From: Paraburkholderia sp. HP33-1
GTDB taxonomy: Bacteria; Pseudomonadota; Gammaproteobacteria; Burkholderiales; Burkholderiaceae
DNA length: 64,000 nucleotides
Direction of reading: 5' to 3'
Assembly: GCF_021390595.1 (NCBI RefSeq)
Contig: NZ_JAJEJR010000001.1
Location: 992,001 to 1,056,000 of the forward strand
The position numbers were made by a program, and so were the translations under genes. Of the stretch, positions 1 to 9,919 are shown piece after piece (position 1 is the stretch's first letter; each line of letters begins with the position of its first letter). The notes under the pieces are model-generated. The model was not told the origin of the DNA, ran no database searches, and worked only from the letters and a program-made list of their open reading frames with translations.

Positions 1-182
1 TTCGCACGAACGTCGACCCGCTGCGTTTTTACGTGACGCTCTCGGGCATGGGCTACTACATCGTGTCGAACCGATTCACGCTCGAGGCGACGCTCGGCCG
101 CGATTTCAGCAGCGCCGCCGAACGCGGCGAAGTAATCCAGATGAATACCGAGCTGCTGCTCGCATATCTGTTGAGAAAATAA
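1..182 (+). CDS. TetR/AcrR-family regulator, C-terminal fragment
   Basis: An open frame enters from the left edge (first full codon at position 3) and stops at TAA 180-182, giving the last 59 residues of a protein. The stretch around VDPLRFYVTLSGMGYYIVSN followed by TLEATLGRDF is typical of the ligand-binding/dimerisation domain of TetR-family repressors. The DNA-binding N-terminus lies outside the window, so the target genes and ligand cannot be inferred. The gene converges on phaZ and shares a bidirectional terminator with it. Confidence 0.72.
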   Translation, partial: RTNVDPLRFYVTLSGMGYYIVSNRFTLEATLGRDFSSAAERGEVIQMNTELLLAYLLRK

Positions 183-246
183 CGGACGCTGGCGCGGTGA
201 TCATCGCCGCGACAAAAAATCAGTATCACCAACAAAGCGTAATAGA

Positions 247-283
247 AAAGCCAACGGCCTCGAGAAGAGGCCGTTGGCTTTTT
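247..283. terminator. bidirectional Rho-independent terminator
   Basis: A perfect inverted repeat (GCCAACGGCCTC paired with GAGGCCGTTGGC, 4-nt loop) is flanked by A-rich sequence on the left and T-rich sequence on the right. It can therefore end transcription from both the TetR-type gene (+) and phaZ (-). Confidence 0.85.
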
Positions 284-306
284 AAATGCTATTGCAAGTT
301 TAATGC

Positions 307-1584
307 TCAGGCTTCGACTTTTTCCTGCGTCGGCCTCGCCGTTTTATTGTGCTCGAGAATGAAGTCGCGCAATTGCGGATAAATGATGGTGCGCCAGCGG
401 CGGCCCGAGAAAATGCCGTAGTGGCCGCATTTTTCCGCAGTGAAGTGACGCTTGTTCTTCGCCGGAATGCCGCCGCACAGGTCATGCGCCGCGTAGGTCT
501 GGCCGTCGCCGGAAATGTCGTCGAGTTCGCCTTCGATCGTAAACAGTGCGGTCGTCTTGATGTCCTGCGGCCGCACCGGTTCGCCGTCGACGACCCAGGT
601 GCCCTCGGCAAGACGGAATTCCTGGAACACGACGCGGATCGTGTCGAGGTAATAGTCGGCGTCCATGTCGAGCACTGCGTTGTACTCGTCGTAGAAGCGG
701 CGATGCGCTTCGGCGTCGTCTTCGTCGCCGCGCAGCAGGCTCTGGTAGAAATCCCAATGCGACGCCGCGTGACGCTCGGGATTCATCGCGACGAAACCGG
801 TGTGCTGCAGGAAGCCCGGATAGACCTTGCGGCCCACACCCGGATAGTTCGGCGGCACCGTGAAGATCACGTTGTTTTCAAACCACTCGTACGAGTGCTG
901 CGTGGCGAGCGAGTTGACCGAGGTCGGGCTCTTGCGCGCGTCGATCGGGCCGCCCATCATCGTCATGGTGCGCGGCGTGTCCTCGCCGCGGCTCGCCATT
1001 AGCGATATGGCGGCGAGCACCGGCACGGTCGGCTGGCACACCGAGATGACGTGCAGGTTCTTCGCACCAATATGGCGAATGAATTCCTGGATATACGCGA
1101 TGTAGTCGTTCAGACCGAACCAGCCGGCTTCGAGCGGCACCATGCGCGCGTCGATCCAGTCGGTGATGTAGACCTTGTGGTCTTGCAGCAACGTGCGCAC
1201 GGTGTCGCGCAGCAGCGTGGCGTGGTGTCCTGACAACGGTGCGCAGACGAGCACGACCGGCTCGTCTTTCAATTGGTTGACAGCATCGCTGTCGTCCGCG
1301 AAACGCTTGAAGCGCGTCAGGCGGCAGAAAGGCTTTTCGATGAAGGTCTGCTCGACGATCGGAATGTTATGACCGTCTTTGACAATCTGGTGAATGTTGA
1401 ACTCGGGCTTTTCGTAATCCTTGCCGAGCCGGTAAAGCAGTTCGTAGCCGGCGGACAAGCGCGTGGCGCCCGGCCAGTAGGCTAACGGACTGGCCGGATT
1501 CGCAAATGACTTCGATGCGGCCTGAGCCCAGGCGGTCAGAGGGTTCAACATCGCCCGCTGGAATTCGTGCAGTTGATAGAGCAT
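307..1584 (-). CDS. phaZ: Intracellular polyhydroxybutyrate depolymerase
   Basis: The 425-aa protein mobilises stored intracellular PHB by hydrolysing the polymer to oligomers/monomers. It matches the Ralstonia-type intracellular depolymerase in length (about 420 aa) and in its active site. The nucleophile is Cys rather than Ser, in SVCQPTVPVL at residue 183, with the Asp of GELDDISGDG (residue 355 or 356) and the His of CGHYGIFSG (residue 388). There is no signal peptide, as expected for a cytoplasmic granule enzyme. GGAG at 1590-1593 lies 5 nt before the ATG. A strong candidate promoter lies about 110 bp upstream and a shared terminator follows the gene. The family assignment is confident; which paralogue (PhaZ1, Z2 and so on) cannot be told from this window. 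Confidence 0.92.
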   Translation of the reverse strand: MLYQLHEFQRAMLNPLTAWAQAASKSFANPASPLAYWPGATRLSAGYELLYRLGKDYEKPEFNIHQIVKDGHNIPIVEQTFIEKPFCRLTRFKRFADDSDAVNQLKDEPVVLVCAPLSGHHATLLRDTVRTLLQDHKVYITDWIDARMVPLEAGWFGLNDYIAYIQEFIRHIGAKNLHVISVCQPTVPVLAAISLMASRGEDTPRTMTMMGGPIDARKSPTSVNSLATQHSYEWFENNVIFTVPPNYPGVGRKVYPGFLQHTGFVAMNPERHAASHWDFYQSLLRGDEDDAEAHRRFYDEYNAVLDMDADYYLDTIRVVFQEFRLAEGTWVVDGEPVRPQDIKTTALFTIEGELDDISGDGQTYAAHDLCGGIPAKNKRHFTAEKCGHYGIFSGRRWRTIIYPQLRDFILEHNKTARPTQEKVEA

Positions 1585-1692
1585 GTTTGCTCCGTTTTAA
1601 GCGGTTCGCATTGGGCTTCGCAAACACGCGTGAGGCGTTGCGGCGGGCCATTCTGGTTGTTGGCACATTCTTGTTGGCCGACAGTCGGATCG

Positions 1693-1721
1693 ATAATATC
1701 GAACAAAGCAAATTTGTGCAA
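1693..1721 (-). promoter_or_regulatory. sigma-70-like promoter for phaZ
   Basis: Read on the minus strand, TTGCAC (-35) is separated by exactly 17 nt from TATTAT (-10). It sits in the only gene-free gap upstream of phaZ, about 110 nt from the start codon. The match is by eye and untested. Confidence 0.6.
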
Positions 1722-1763
1722 CGCAACAATGTTCGCGTTCAGTGTACGCAAACTGTCACGGGC

Positions 1764-3653
1764 TCATGCTAGCGGCGATGCTGCTGCGCCGCTATCAGGG
1801 CTTGCCTGAGCCTCAAGCTCCAGCGAGCGGATGCCGTTATGCGGCGGATGACCGGTCGCCTGGGCCATCTCCTGCTCGTGCTTCATCAGGTTCAGTCCGG
1901 TGTGGACGAGCGCCACGTGCGAAAACGCTTGCGGGAAATTGCCGACCAGACGTTTTTCGACCGGGTCGTACTCCTCGGACAGCAGGCCGACGTCGTTGCA
2001 CAGCGCGAGCAGCCGCTCGTACATCTCCACCGCTTCCTGCACGCGTCCCTGCAGCGCGAGGTTGTCCACCATCCAGAACGAACAGGCAAGAAAGGTGCCT
2101 TCCCCGGGCGGCAGGCCATCGTCGTATTCGGTGGTGCGGTAGCGCATCACGAAGCCGCCGTGCATCAGGTCCCGCTCGATCGCCGCGACGGTGCCCTTGA
2201 TGCGCGGATCGTGCGGCTTGAGGAAGCCAACCAGCGGCATCAGCAGCACGCTCGCGTCGAGCTGGTCGCTGCCGTAGAACTGCGAGAACGCGTTCAACTG
2301 CGGATTCCATGCCTTTTCGCAGACCTCGGCGTGGATCGTGTCGCGCGTCGCGCGCCATTCGTCGAGCGGGCCGTCGAGCTTGAACATTTCGGCCGAGCGG
2401 ATCGCGCGGTCGAACGCGACCCACGCCATCACCTTCGAGAACGTGAAGTGCCGGCGGCCGCCGCGCGTTTCCCAGATGCCTTCGTCGGGTTCGCGCCAGA
2501 TCGTCGTCAGGTGCTCGAGCATCGCGCGCTGCACGTTCCACGCGGTGACGTCCGCCTGCAGGCCGCCGACGCGCGCAAGATGGAGCGCGTTCATCACCTC
2601 GCCGTAGACGTCGAGCTGACTCTGCCCGACCGCGTTGTTGCCGATGCGCACCGGTTTCGCGCCCTGATAGCCGGGCAGCCAGTCGATTTCGGATTCCGGC
2701 AGACGCCGCTCGCCGGCGATGCCGTACATGATCTGCAACTGGTTCGGTGCACCCGCCATCACGCGGCCGAGCCAGCTGCGCCACGCGCGCGCTTCGTCGT
2801 AGTAGCCGCCGCGCATCATCGCGAGCAGCGTGATGGTCGCGTCGCGCAGCCAGCAGTAGCGGTAGTCCCAGTTGCGCGTGCCGCCGAGCTGCTCGGGCAG
2901 CGACGTGGTGGGCGCCGCCACGATGCCGCCGGTCGGCTCGTAGGCGAGCGCGCGCAACGTGATCAGCGAGCGGCGAATCGGTCCGGCCCAGCGTCCTTCG
3001 ACGGTGCCGCGCGCCGCCCATTCGAGCCAGTGGTTCTCGGTGCGGGCGAGCGCCGTGTGCGGATCGCGCGCGGGCGGAATGCGCAGGTGCGACGGCGCGT
3101 AGGCGAGCGAGAACGGCACGCGCTCGCCGGCCGTCACCGTGAACTCGGCGACGGTCTTCATGTCCTCGCCGTGCAGCTCGACCGGCGTGCGCAGCACCGC
3201 GTTGTCCGGGCCGACGATCGCCTTGATGCCGCTGTCGTTCTTGAGCTTGTCGACCCACGGAATCGAGAAACCGTAGTCGAAGCGCAGCACCAGTTCCATC
3301 TTCATGCGCACGGTACCGCGCTTGCCGACGACGATGCGGATCATCTCCGACCAGCCGTTACCAGGCGGCATGAAGTCGATCAGCGTGACGGCACCGTCGG
3401 GCGTTTCGAAGTCGGTTTCGAGGATGAGCGTTTCGCCGCGATAACGGCGCGTGATGGTCGGCGCGGCGCCCCCGGCTGGCGCGGCGGGGGTGATCAGCCA
3501 GCGGCCGTTCTCGGGTGTGCCGAGCAGCGCGGCGAAGCAGGCGCCCGAGTCGAAGCGCGGCCAGCAAAGCCAGTCGACGGAACCTTCGCGGGAGATGAGC
3601 GCGGCGGTATGGCCGTCCCCGATCAGTGCGTAGTCTTCGATGAGTGCAGGCAT
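1764..3653 (-). CDS. Glycoside hydrolase family 15 protein (glucoamylase/trehalase-like)
   Basis: The 629-aa cytoplasmic protein has the two-part architecture of bacterial GH15 enzymes: an N-terminal beta-sandwich domain (about residues 1-220, starting IEDYALIGDGHTAALISREG) and a C-terminal (alpha/alpha)6 barrel. Barrel signatures are GGTRNWDYRYCWLRDA (about 258-272), the candidate general acid in EPDEGIWETRG (Glu391/Glu395) and the candidate base in PPGEGTFLACSFW (Glu518). The closing NFPQAFSHVALV motif is present. Family members hydrolyse alpha-linked glucosides (maltooligosaccharides or trehalose); the exact substrate cannot be assigned from sequence. It is transcribed in the same direction as phaZ but separated by 179 bp with its own promoter-like sequence, so it is probably a separate unit. 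Confidence 0.85.
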   Translation of the reverse strand: MPALIEDYALIGDGHTAALISREGSVDWLCWPRFDSGACFAALLGTPENGRWLITPAAPAGGAAPTITRRYRGETLILETDFETPDGAVTLIDFMPPGNGWSEMIRIVVGKRGTVRMKMELVLRFDYGFSIPWVDKLKNDSGIKAIVGPDNAVLRTPVELHGEDMKTVAEFTVTAGERVPFSLAYAPSHLRIPPARDPHTALARTENHWLEWAARGTVEGRWAGPIRRSLITLRALAYEPTGGIVAAPTTSLPEQLGGTRNWDYRYCWLRDATITLLAMMRGGYYDEARAWRSWLGRVMAGAPNQLQIMYGIAGERRLPESEIDWLPGYQGAKPVRIGNNAVGQSQLDVYGEVMNALHLARVGGLQADVTAWNVQRAMLEHLTTIWREPDEGIWETRGGRRHFTFSKVMAWVAFDRAIRSAEMFKLDGPLDEWRATRDTIHAEVCEKAWNPQLNAFSQFYGSDQLDASVLLMPLVGFLKPHDPRIKGTVAAIERDLMHGGFVMRYRTTEYDDGLPPGEGTFLACSFWMVDNLALQGRVQEAVEMYERLLALCNDVGLLSEEYDPVEKRLVGNFPQAFSHVALVHTGLNLMKHEQEMAQATGHPPHNGIRSLELEAQASPDSGAAASPLA

Positions 3654-3778
3654 GGAAAACGTGTCAGGTTACGAGTCGTTAAGACGGACGGCGATAGCAG
3701 CCGCGTTTTGAAGGGGGTGTTATTACCGGACCACCATGAGCTTCGTTTGGTTCACCGCACAGTGCGGCAAAACGCGGG

Positions 3779-3808
3779 TTGGAAAATGGTCAAATCCATG
3801 CATACAAT
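3779..3808 (+). promoter_or_regulatory. sigma-70-like promoter
   Basis: TTGGAA (3779-3784), an 18-nt spacer and TACAAT (3803-3808) lie on the plus strand about 90 bp before the small ORF at 3899, in the divergent gap upstream of the GH15 gene. Confidence 0.5.
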
Positions 3809-3898
3809 CAAAATTCATGCCGATGCCCGGCGACATGCCGGACTGCGAATCGGCCTTGCTCATGGCGTATGCAGACGCCGTTTCCGAGGACGAAAGCC

Positions 3899-4144
3899 AT
3901 GCTGAACCCTTCGAAATCCGATTGCATCACGATTCTCTCGGCCGCCAGCCAACTTGCCGGCGATTCCATGTTGCCACTCGATCATAGCCGGCTCGGCCTG
4001 AGCCGCAATGGCATGCTGGCTGCCGTGTCCTTCCTGGCCGAGCGGGCCTGCTTCCGGCGCTATCAGCAGGATGCCGGTCATTATGCGGTCGGCGCGCTGT
4101 CGTTGCAGGGGCGCTTGCGGCTCGATCAGCTGGCGAACGGTTGA
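3899..4144 (+). CDS. Hypothetical protein, 81 aa
   Basis: A short open frame begins MLNPSKSDCITILSAASQ. GAGGA is positioned 8 nt before the ATG and a promoter-like pair lies about 90 bp upstream. The frame stays open further upstream, but the -10 box at 3803-3808 and the Shine-Dalgarno favour this start. There is no signal peptide or clear membrane span. The C-terminal half is rich in Arg, Leu and Ala (GALSLQGRLRLDQLANG). I do not recognise the family. Codon third positions are GC-rich like neighbouring genes, which supports real coding. Confidence 0.55.
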   Translation: MLNPSKSDCITILSAASQLAGDSMLPLDHSRLGLSRNGMLAAVSFLAERACFRRYQQDAGHYAVGALSLQGRLRLDQLANG

Positions 4145-4286
4145 GCGGTAGCGCTGAACGTTCGTCGCGCTCGTTCCTCGCGTATGTCACGGCATGACAT
4201 TTGCCGCCGCCGCGAACCTTCCCTGCTTGCGAAAACACACCGACACCGGGCGCAAATCCAGCGCGCGGTGTCGTGTCGCATGTCGC

Positions 4287-4439
4287 TCACAGATGTGACG
4301 AGCCCATGCCGAAGATCCCGATGATGCCGATGATGATCAGATAAAGCGCGACGATATAGTTCAGGAGTCGCGGCATGATCAGGATCAGAATGCCGGCGAT
4401 CAGCGAAACGACCGGGCCCAGGCTGAGAGTGACGTTCAT
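4287..4439 (-). CDS. DUF3096-type small membrane protein, 50 aa
   Basis: The 50-codon frame reads MNVTLSLGPVVSLIAGILIL, then IMPRLLNYIVALYLIIIGII, then GIFGMGSSHL. It forms two hydrophobic helices separated by a short PRLLN turn, a pattern I associate with the DUF3096 family of tiny inner-membrane proteins. A GGAG lies 5 nt before the ATG. Function is unknown; the genes are common in Proteobacteria, often next to unrelated stress genes. It is divergent from the lactonase gene. Confidence 0.7.
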   Translation of the reverse strand: MNVTLSLGPVVSLIAGILILIMPRLLNYIVALYLIIIGIIGIFGMGSSHL

Positions 4440-4695
4440 GGAGACTCCGTGGTTGAGGCGCGTGACGCGCGATTGAAAAAACGTCCCGCCACGCGGGACA
4501 AAAGCCGCCGGCGCAGACCGCGCGCCGGCGGCGGATTCACTGCATGATCCGACCTGACGCTCTTATACTGACTTCGACGACAACAACGCGGAACGACGCT
4601 CGATTCGCGGCGCGGCAGACCAGACACCGTTACTACCGCTTGTACTGCAGCTCGTACGCGAGCCAGTACGAGACAACCGATGTCGAGGAGGTCTC

Positions 4696-5937
4696 ATGCT
4701 TCGCAGTCGCCGCGCGAGGCGGCCCGCGCCCTTGAGGGCCGCTCGTTCGATAATAAAAGGTTTCGTGCTCATGGTTTCGATTGTTGCTTCGCACGCCTAT
4801 GCGCAAGATTCTGGCCCGGTCCCCGCGGACGGCGTCTATACGATGCTGGTCGGTACTTACACCAGCGGCAAGAGCGAGGGTATCTACGTCTTCCGCTTCG
4901 ATACGAAGACGGGTGCGGCGACCCAGGTGTCGGTTGCGCAGACGGTGAATCCGTCCTTTCTCGTGGTGAGCCGCGACCGCCGCTTCGTCTATTCGGTCAA
5001 CGAACTGCCCGGCGACAACGGCCCGGCCACGCAGCGCGGCGGCGTCAGCGCGTTCGGCTTCGATGCCGCACGCGGGCAGCTGACGTTTCTGAACAAGGTA
5101 TCGTCGGATGGCAATGATCCGTGCTATCTGAGCATCTCGCCGGACGGCCGGTATCTGCTCACCGCGAACTATTCGGTCGCGCCCGATCCGGGCGGCAGCT
5201 TCGCGGTGTTTCCGCTGCAGGCCAACGGCCAGGTAGGCACGTCGGTGCAGACCGTGCACCACGAGGGCGGTGGTCCGGTGAAAGGGCGGCAGGACAACTC
5301 GCACGTGCATTCGACCGTGTTCTCGCCGGACGGCCACTATCTCTTCACGCAGGACCTCGGCGCCGACAAGCTGTACGCCTACCACTACGCGCCGCAGAAC
5401 AGCTCGGGTGCCGGCCCGTTCGTCGCGACCGACTGGGGCTACACGCAGCAGAAGGCCGGCACGGGTCCGCGCCATCTGATTTTCAGCGCTGACGGCAGGC
5501 ACGCGTATCTGACGAGCGAACTCGCGGCGAGCGTCAGCACGTTCGACTACCACGACGGCAAGCTGAAGCTCGTGCAGACGCTGCCGCTGACCGAGCCGGG
5601 CTTCAAGGGGCAGGTGGGCGCGGCGGCGATCCATATGTCGCCGGACGGACGCTTCGTGTATGCATCCAATCGCGGCGACGCGAACGAGATCGTGATCTTC
5701 GCGGTCGATCCGGCCAATGGGCATCTGAAGCAGATCGGCCGGCAGTCGAGCCTCGGCAAATCGCCGCGCGAGTTCGCTATCGATCCGACCGGCAACTGGC
5801 TGATCGTCGGCAATCAGTTGAGCGACACGGTCTATGTGTTCAAGCGCGATCCGCAGACGGGGCTGCTCGATCCGAATCCGAAGCAGCATTTCGAACTCGG
5901 CTCGCCGGTCGATTTCAAGCTGGTGTCGCCGTCGTGA
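4696..5937 (+). CDS. Lactonase-family seven-bladed beta-propeller protein (secreted)
   Basis: The 413-aa protein has an N-terminal export signal (hydrophobic GFVLMVSIVASHAYA before QDSG, about residues 22-37) and a propeller with repeated blade motifs such as SPDGRYLLTANY, SPDGHYLFTQD, SADGRHAYLTSE and SPDGRFVYASN. This is the 6-phosphogluconolactonase/muconate-lactonase-like fold (PF10282 type). Because it appears exported, a cytoplasmic pentose-phosphate role is unlikely; a periplasmic lactone or sugar-lactone hydrolase is the better guess. GGAGG at 4687-4691 lies 4 nt before the ATG. It stands alone between a small divergent gene and a terminator. Confidence 0.8.
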   Translation: MLRSRRARRPAPLRAARSIIKGFVLMVSIVASHAYAQDSGPVPADGVYTMLVGTYTSGKSEGIYVFRFDTKTGAATQVSVAQTVNPSFLVVSRDRRFVYSVNELPGDNGPATQRGGVSAFGFDAARGQLTFLNKVSSDGNDPCYLSISPDGRYLLTANYSVAPDPGGSFAVFPLQANGQVGTSVQTVHHEGGGPVKGRQDNSHVHSTVFSPDGHYLFTQDLGADKLYAYHYAPQNSSGAGPFVATDWGYTQQKAGTGPRHLIFSADGRHAYLTSELAASVSTFDYHDGKLKLVQTLPLTEPGFKGQVGAAAIHMSPDGRFVYASNRGDANEIVIFAVDPANGHLKQIGRQSSLGKSPREFAIDPTGNWLIVGNQLSDTVYVFKRDPQTGLLDPNPKQHFELGSPVDFKLVSPS

Positions 5938-5959
5938 CGCACGGCACGCGCGGGTCAAT

Positions 5960-5999
5960 AAAAAACGGACAGCTCACGTTGTGAGGCTGTCCGTTTTTT
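5960..5999. terminator. bidirectional Rho-independent terminator
   Basis: AAAAAACGGACAGCCTCAC-type hairpin: AAAAACGGACAGC pairs with GCTGTCCGTTTTT, with a small inner stem CTCAC/GTGAG. It lies between the convergent lactonase and ftsK genes, with A-tract and T-tract on opposite sides. Confidence 0.88.
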
Positions 6000-6023
6000 C
6001 GTCTTCGCCGATTCAGTGGCCGG

Positions 6024-9000
6024 TCATTCCGCCGGCCCCGGCGCGAGCACTTCGCGGCTGCCGTTGATGCTCATCGCCGACACGAGGCCGGCCGTCTCCA
6101 TCTGCTCGACGAGGCGCGCCGCGCGGTTATAGCCGATGCGCAATTGGCGCTGCACCGATGAGATCGACGCGCGCCGCGTGCGCACGACGAACGCGACCGC
6201 TTCGTCGTACAGCGGATCGGCTTCCGCATCCGGCGCTTCGCCGAACAGGTCCTGGGCCGCGCCGCCATCGGTGGCCGGGCCGTCGAGAATGCCTTCCTCG
6301 TACTGCGGCTCGCCGAACTGCTTCAGATACTCGACGATCGCATGCACTTCCTCGTCGGCGACGAATGCGCCGTGCACGCGCTGCGGGTAGCCGGTGCCCG
6401 GTGGCAGGAACAGCATGTCACCCTGGCCGAGCAGCGACTCGGCGCCCATCTGGTCGAGAATCGTGCGCGAGTCGATCTTCGACGACACCTGAAACGCGAC
6501 GCGTGTCGGAATGTTCGCCTTGATGAGGCCGGTGATCACGTCGACCGACGGCCGCTGGGTCGCGAGGATCAGGTGGATGCCGGCCGCGCGCGCTTTCTGC
6601 GCGAGCCGCGCGATCAGCTCCTCGATCTTCTTGCCGGCGACCATCATCAGGTCGGCGAGTTCGTCGATCACGACGACGATCAGCGGCAGCGGTGCGAGCG
6701 GCTCGGGCGCATCGGGTGTCAGCGAGAACGGGTTGCCGAGCTTCTTGCCCTTCGCCTCGGTGTCGCGGATCTTCTGGTTGAAGCCGGCGAGATTGCGCAC
6801 GCCGACCGCCGACATCAGCCGGTAGCGCTTCTCCATTTCTCCGACGCACCAGTTCAGCGCGTTGGCCGCGAGCTTCATGTCGGTGACGACCGGCGCGAGC
6901 AGATGCGGAATGCCTTCGTACACCGAAAGTTCGAGCATCTTCGGGTCGATCATGATCAGGCGCACTTCCTCGGGCGTCGCCTTGAACAGCAGCGAGCAGA
7001 TCATCGCGTTGATCGCGACTGACTTGCCCGAGCCGGTCGTGCCGGCCACCAGCATGTGCGGGGCCTTCGCGAGATCGGCGACGACCGGATGGCCGGTGAT
7101 GTCCTTGCCCATCGCGAGCGTCAGTTGCGAGTGCGAGTTCTGGTAGACGCTCGCTTCGAGGATTTCGGAGAGTCGGATCGTCTGCCGCTTCGCATTCGGC
7201 AGTTCGAGGCCCATGCAGGTCTTGCCCGGAATCGTTTCGACGACGCGGATCGAGGTGAGACCGAGACCGCGCGACAGGTCCTTCATCAGGCCGACGATCT
7301 GGCTGCCGCGCACGCCGAGCGCCGGCTCGACTTCGAAGCGCGTGATGACCGGACCCGCCGATGCGCCGACCACGGTCACCGGCACCTTGAATTCCTGCAG
7401 GCGCTGCTCGATCAGCAGGCCGGTTTCGCGGAGCTTTTCGTCCGGAATGGGTTCGATGTCGGCGTCCGCGGGGGCGAGCAGATCGAGTGTCGGCAGTTCG
7501 ACCATCGATGCGGCCGGCGCGTGGAACTCGAAGCCGTTGACCGGCGCGTGGCCGCGCAGCGGCGAGCGGGCGGCAGGATCGGCGGCGGGTTGATCGGCGA
7601 GCTGGGCCTGCGGTTGCGGTGTTAGCTCGGGCGCAGCCGCTGGAATGGGCGACTCTTCGGCGGCCGGCGTGTGCACGACGGGCGCCGCGTTTGCCACGAC
7701 CGAAGACTCGCTGCTGCCCGCCGATGCGACGAAGCCCGGGAAACGGACTACGTTCGAAACGACGGCTGGCGCGGCTGCCGGCGTAGCGAGGTTCTCTGCA
7801 TTCGTCGAAGTCGACGAATGCGAGGCGTTCGCGGGCTCGGCCGCGGCGTGGCCAAGCTTGCTCTCCCAAGGCACGAGAGTTTTTTCGATGACGATTTCGG
7901 CGACAGGCGCGAGCGCTTGCACCCGCGTTTGTGTGGCGGGGGAGGGGGCGACGGGTTCGCTGACCGGTTGCTCAATGGGGGCGTTGTTCTGCGTCGAATC
8001 GCTTTCGAACGGCGGCAGGTCTTCTTGCGCTCCGTCGTCCTGCAAGCTGGCTGCAAAGCGCTCGAACGAAGTCGGAGTCGGCGTCGCGACCGGCATCTCA
8101 GGTTCCGGCTCGCTTGCGGCAGGCGCCGCGGTGGCGGGCTCGGCCGCGGCTGCCACGTCGGCCACCGGCTCCATCGCAGTCATCGTCTGCGGCGCAGAGA
8201 TAAGCGGTGCGTGGATGGCCGGCGGTTCGGTCGGCCATTGCGTAACCGGCGCGTTACCGTCTTCGACAGGCGTATCGGACTCAACCGGCGCGTCCTCACG
8301 CGGCAACTCGACCGGTGCGTCTTCGCGCTGCGACCGCGACACCGTCTCCACCGAACTCTCCGCGCTCTGCTCCTGCGGCGCCGCGACTGCCTCGCCGGCC
8401 TGGACAGGCAGCGCATCCTGTTGCGCAGACTGCACATCAAACGCCCTCGACCTATTCGCCGCATTGCCAATCTTCGCGCTGTCGGCGCCACGGCTGCGCG
8501 CGAGGCTCACACCGGCCATATCGGTCCAGCGCGCGGCGTTTTCCGCGATGCTGCGCAGCGTTTCCTCGACGCTCGCGGGTGGTGCCACGGTCGATGCGTT
8601 CGCCACCGGCCGTGTCAAGCCCGGCGCGGGACCGCGTGCGGTCGACGGCGATGTCGCGCCGTTGGCGCGCGTAGCGGCCGGGAACGCGTGACGTGGCGTG
8701 ACGCTGCGATTGAGCGGCGCGGTGCCATCGGCCGGGCGTGGCAGCGGCGACGGACGGCTGCCGCGGCCCGCGGCATTCGTCGATCCCGCCGTCATGCCGA
8801 TACCGGCGCCCGACACGGTTGCGCGGCCCGCCATCGCTTGTGCCGCTCTCGCCGATACGCCCGATGCGGCGGCGGCCGTCGCCGCCAGCGCGGCGCTGGA
8901 GCCGAACGGTGTGGCCGAGCGCTGTTCGCCGACGGAGCGCCGACCGACCTGCAGCGCGCCATCTCGAGCCGGCGTACCCGAACCGGAGCCTGCCGCTGCG

Positions 9001-9815
9001 GACGTCGCCGGACGGGGCTCCGCCGTGCGCAACCAGCCGGCCGGCGCGACCGGCTCGGTCGGCACGAACGGCGAGGCAGAACTGTCCACAGCCTTGTCGG
9101 CATGTAACGCCTGCGTTGACAGCACCGCTGTCGGACGCGGCGACGCGATCGGCCCCGTACGGAGCACTGGCTCGATCTGCTTGACCGGCCCGCGCGCCGC
9201 GCCGGCGTCACGGGCGAAAGCCTCCTTGCTACCCGCGATGCCGGCCGCCGCGGCGCTGGCAGCAGCGGCGGAACCCGCGCCGCGCACGCTCGCAGGCGGA
9301 CGCCACACCGTCGGGCGTGCGTAACGTCCCTTGCTGTTGCGCGGTGCCATCGTGTTGGTGGCGGGTGTTGCATGCGATGGCGCGCCGTCGTCGATGGTGC
9401 GGTGGCGGCGCGCATCCTCGTCGCGCTTCGCGAGTCCGCGCGACAGACCGAGGCCGAACGCGCCGTCGGCCCACGCGGCGAGCTCGCTCCAGCGGAACTC
9501 GATGAGCCAGGGCAGGCTGATCGCGAGCAGCGCGAGCGCCGCGAGCGGGGTGCCGATATGGCCGAGCAGATGACCGAGCCCGCCGGCGAGCGCATGACCG
9601 AAACCATTGACGCCCGCGATGCCGATCAGCGAGCCCTCGAGCGTGCAACTGGCGATCAGCACGCAGACAAAGCCGAGCCACAGCCGGATCGTGCCGGGGC
9701 CGCGCAGACCCGCGCCGCCCGGCAGCACCGACTTCACGAGGCGCCACAAAAGAGGAATGAACCAGACGGCCGACCCGCCGAACCAGCCGAAAACTACCGT
9801 GTGCATACCAGACAT
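6024..9815 (-). CDS. ftsK: FtsK/SpoIIIE-family DNA translocase with very long linker
   Basis: The 1263-aa protein pumps chromosomal DNA at the septum and activates XerCD/dif recombination. The N-terminus (about 1-115) has roughly three membrane segments, followed by an Ala/Pro/Thr/Ser-rich low-complexity linker to about residue 760. The motor domain contains the Walker A motif [10 protein letters not shown] (about 923-932) and Walker [10 protein letters not shown] (about residue 1048). The winged-helix gamma domain (about 1195-1258, [20 protein letters not shown]) recognises polar KOPS-type sequences. Canonical FtsK has four membrane helices; the first seems missing here because a TAG directly precedes the ATG and only 104 bp separate it from the next gene. 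Burkholderia genomes often carry a shorter second FtsK; this is probably the long form (from memory). Confidence 0.9.
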   Translation of the reverse strand: MSGMHTVVFGWFGGSAVWFIPLLWRLVKSVLPGGAGLRGPGTIRLWLGFVCVLIASCTLEGSLIGIAGVNGFGHALAGGLGHLLGHIGTPLAALALLAISLPWLIEFRWSELAAWADGAFGLGLSRGLAKRDEDARRHRTIDDGAPSHATPATNTMAPRNSKGRYARPTVWRPPASVRGAGSAAAASAAAAGIAGSKEAFARDAGAARGPVKQIEPVLRTGPIASPRPTAVLSTQALHADKAVDSSASPFVPTEPVAPAGWLRTAEPRPATSAAAGSGSGTPARDGALQVGRRSVGEQRSATPFGSSAALAATAAAASGVSARAAQAMAGRATVSGAGIGMTAGSTNAAGRGSRPSPLPRPADGTAPLNRSVTPRHAFPAATRANGATSPSTARGPAPGLTRPVANASTVAPPASVEETLRSIAENAARWTDMAGVSLARSRGADSAKIGNAANRSRAFDVQSAQQDALPVQAGEAVAAPQEQSAESSVETVSRSQREDAPVELPREDAPVESDTPVEDGNAPVTQWPTEPPAIHAPLISAPQTMTAMEPVADVAAAAEPATAAPAASEPEPEMPVATPTPTSFERFAASLQDDGAQEDLPPFESDSTQNNAPIEQPVSEPVAPSPATQTRVQALAPVAEIVIEKTLVPWESKLGHAAAEPANASHSSTSTNAENLATPAAAPAVVSNVVRFPGFVASAGSSESSVVANAAPVVHTPAAEESPIPAAAPELTPQPQAQLADQPAADPAARSPLRGHAPVNGFEFHAPAASMVELPTLDLLAPADADIEPIPDEKLRETGLLIEQRLQEFKVPVTVVGASAGPVITRFEVEPALGVRGSQIVGLMKDLSRGLGLTSIRVVETIPGKTCMGLELPNAKRQTIRLSEILEASVYQNSHSQLTLAMGKDITGHPVVADLAKAPHMLVAGTTGSGKSVAINAMICSLLFKATPEEVRLIMIDPKMLELSVYEGIPHLLAPVVTDMKLAANALNWCVGEMEKRYRLMSAVGVRNLAGFNQKIRDTEAKGKKLGNPFSLTPDAPEPLAPLPLIVVVIDELADLMMVAGKKIEELIARLAQKARAAGIHLILATQRPSVDVITGLIKANIPTRVAFQVSSKIDSRTILDQMGAESLLGQGDMLFLPPGTGYPQRVHGAFVADEEVHAIVEYLKQFGEPQYEEGILDGPATDGGAAQDLFGEAPDAEADPLYDEAVAFVVRTRRASISSVQRQLRIGYNRAARLVEQMETAGLVSAMSINGSREVLAPGPAE

Positions 9816-9919
9816 CTACGAATGACGGAGCGCGCGCAAGCGCAATCCGTCGAGTTTAAACCGGCGCAGCGCGCGGCTTCGAAGGCCGGCGCGAGTCCCG
9901 AACGCGGCGCAGACACGCA

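Noticed and set aside
1839..3905. 688-codon plus-strand frame antisense to the GH15 gene
   Set aside because: Arg/His/Val-rich mirror frame with no recognisable motif; the minus-strand GH15 protein explains the region fully.
7671..9107. Long plus-strand frames opposite the ftsK linker
   Set aside because: Composition is that expected opposite Ala/Pro-rich codons; no ribosome site or family motif.
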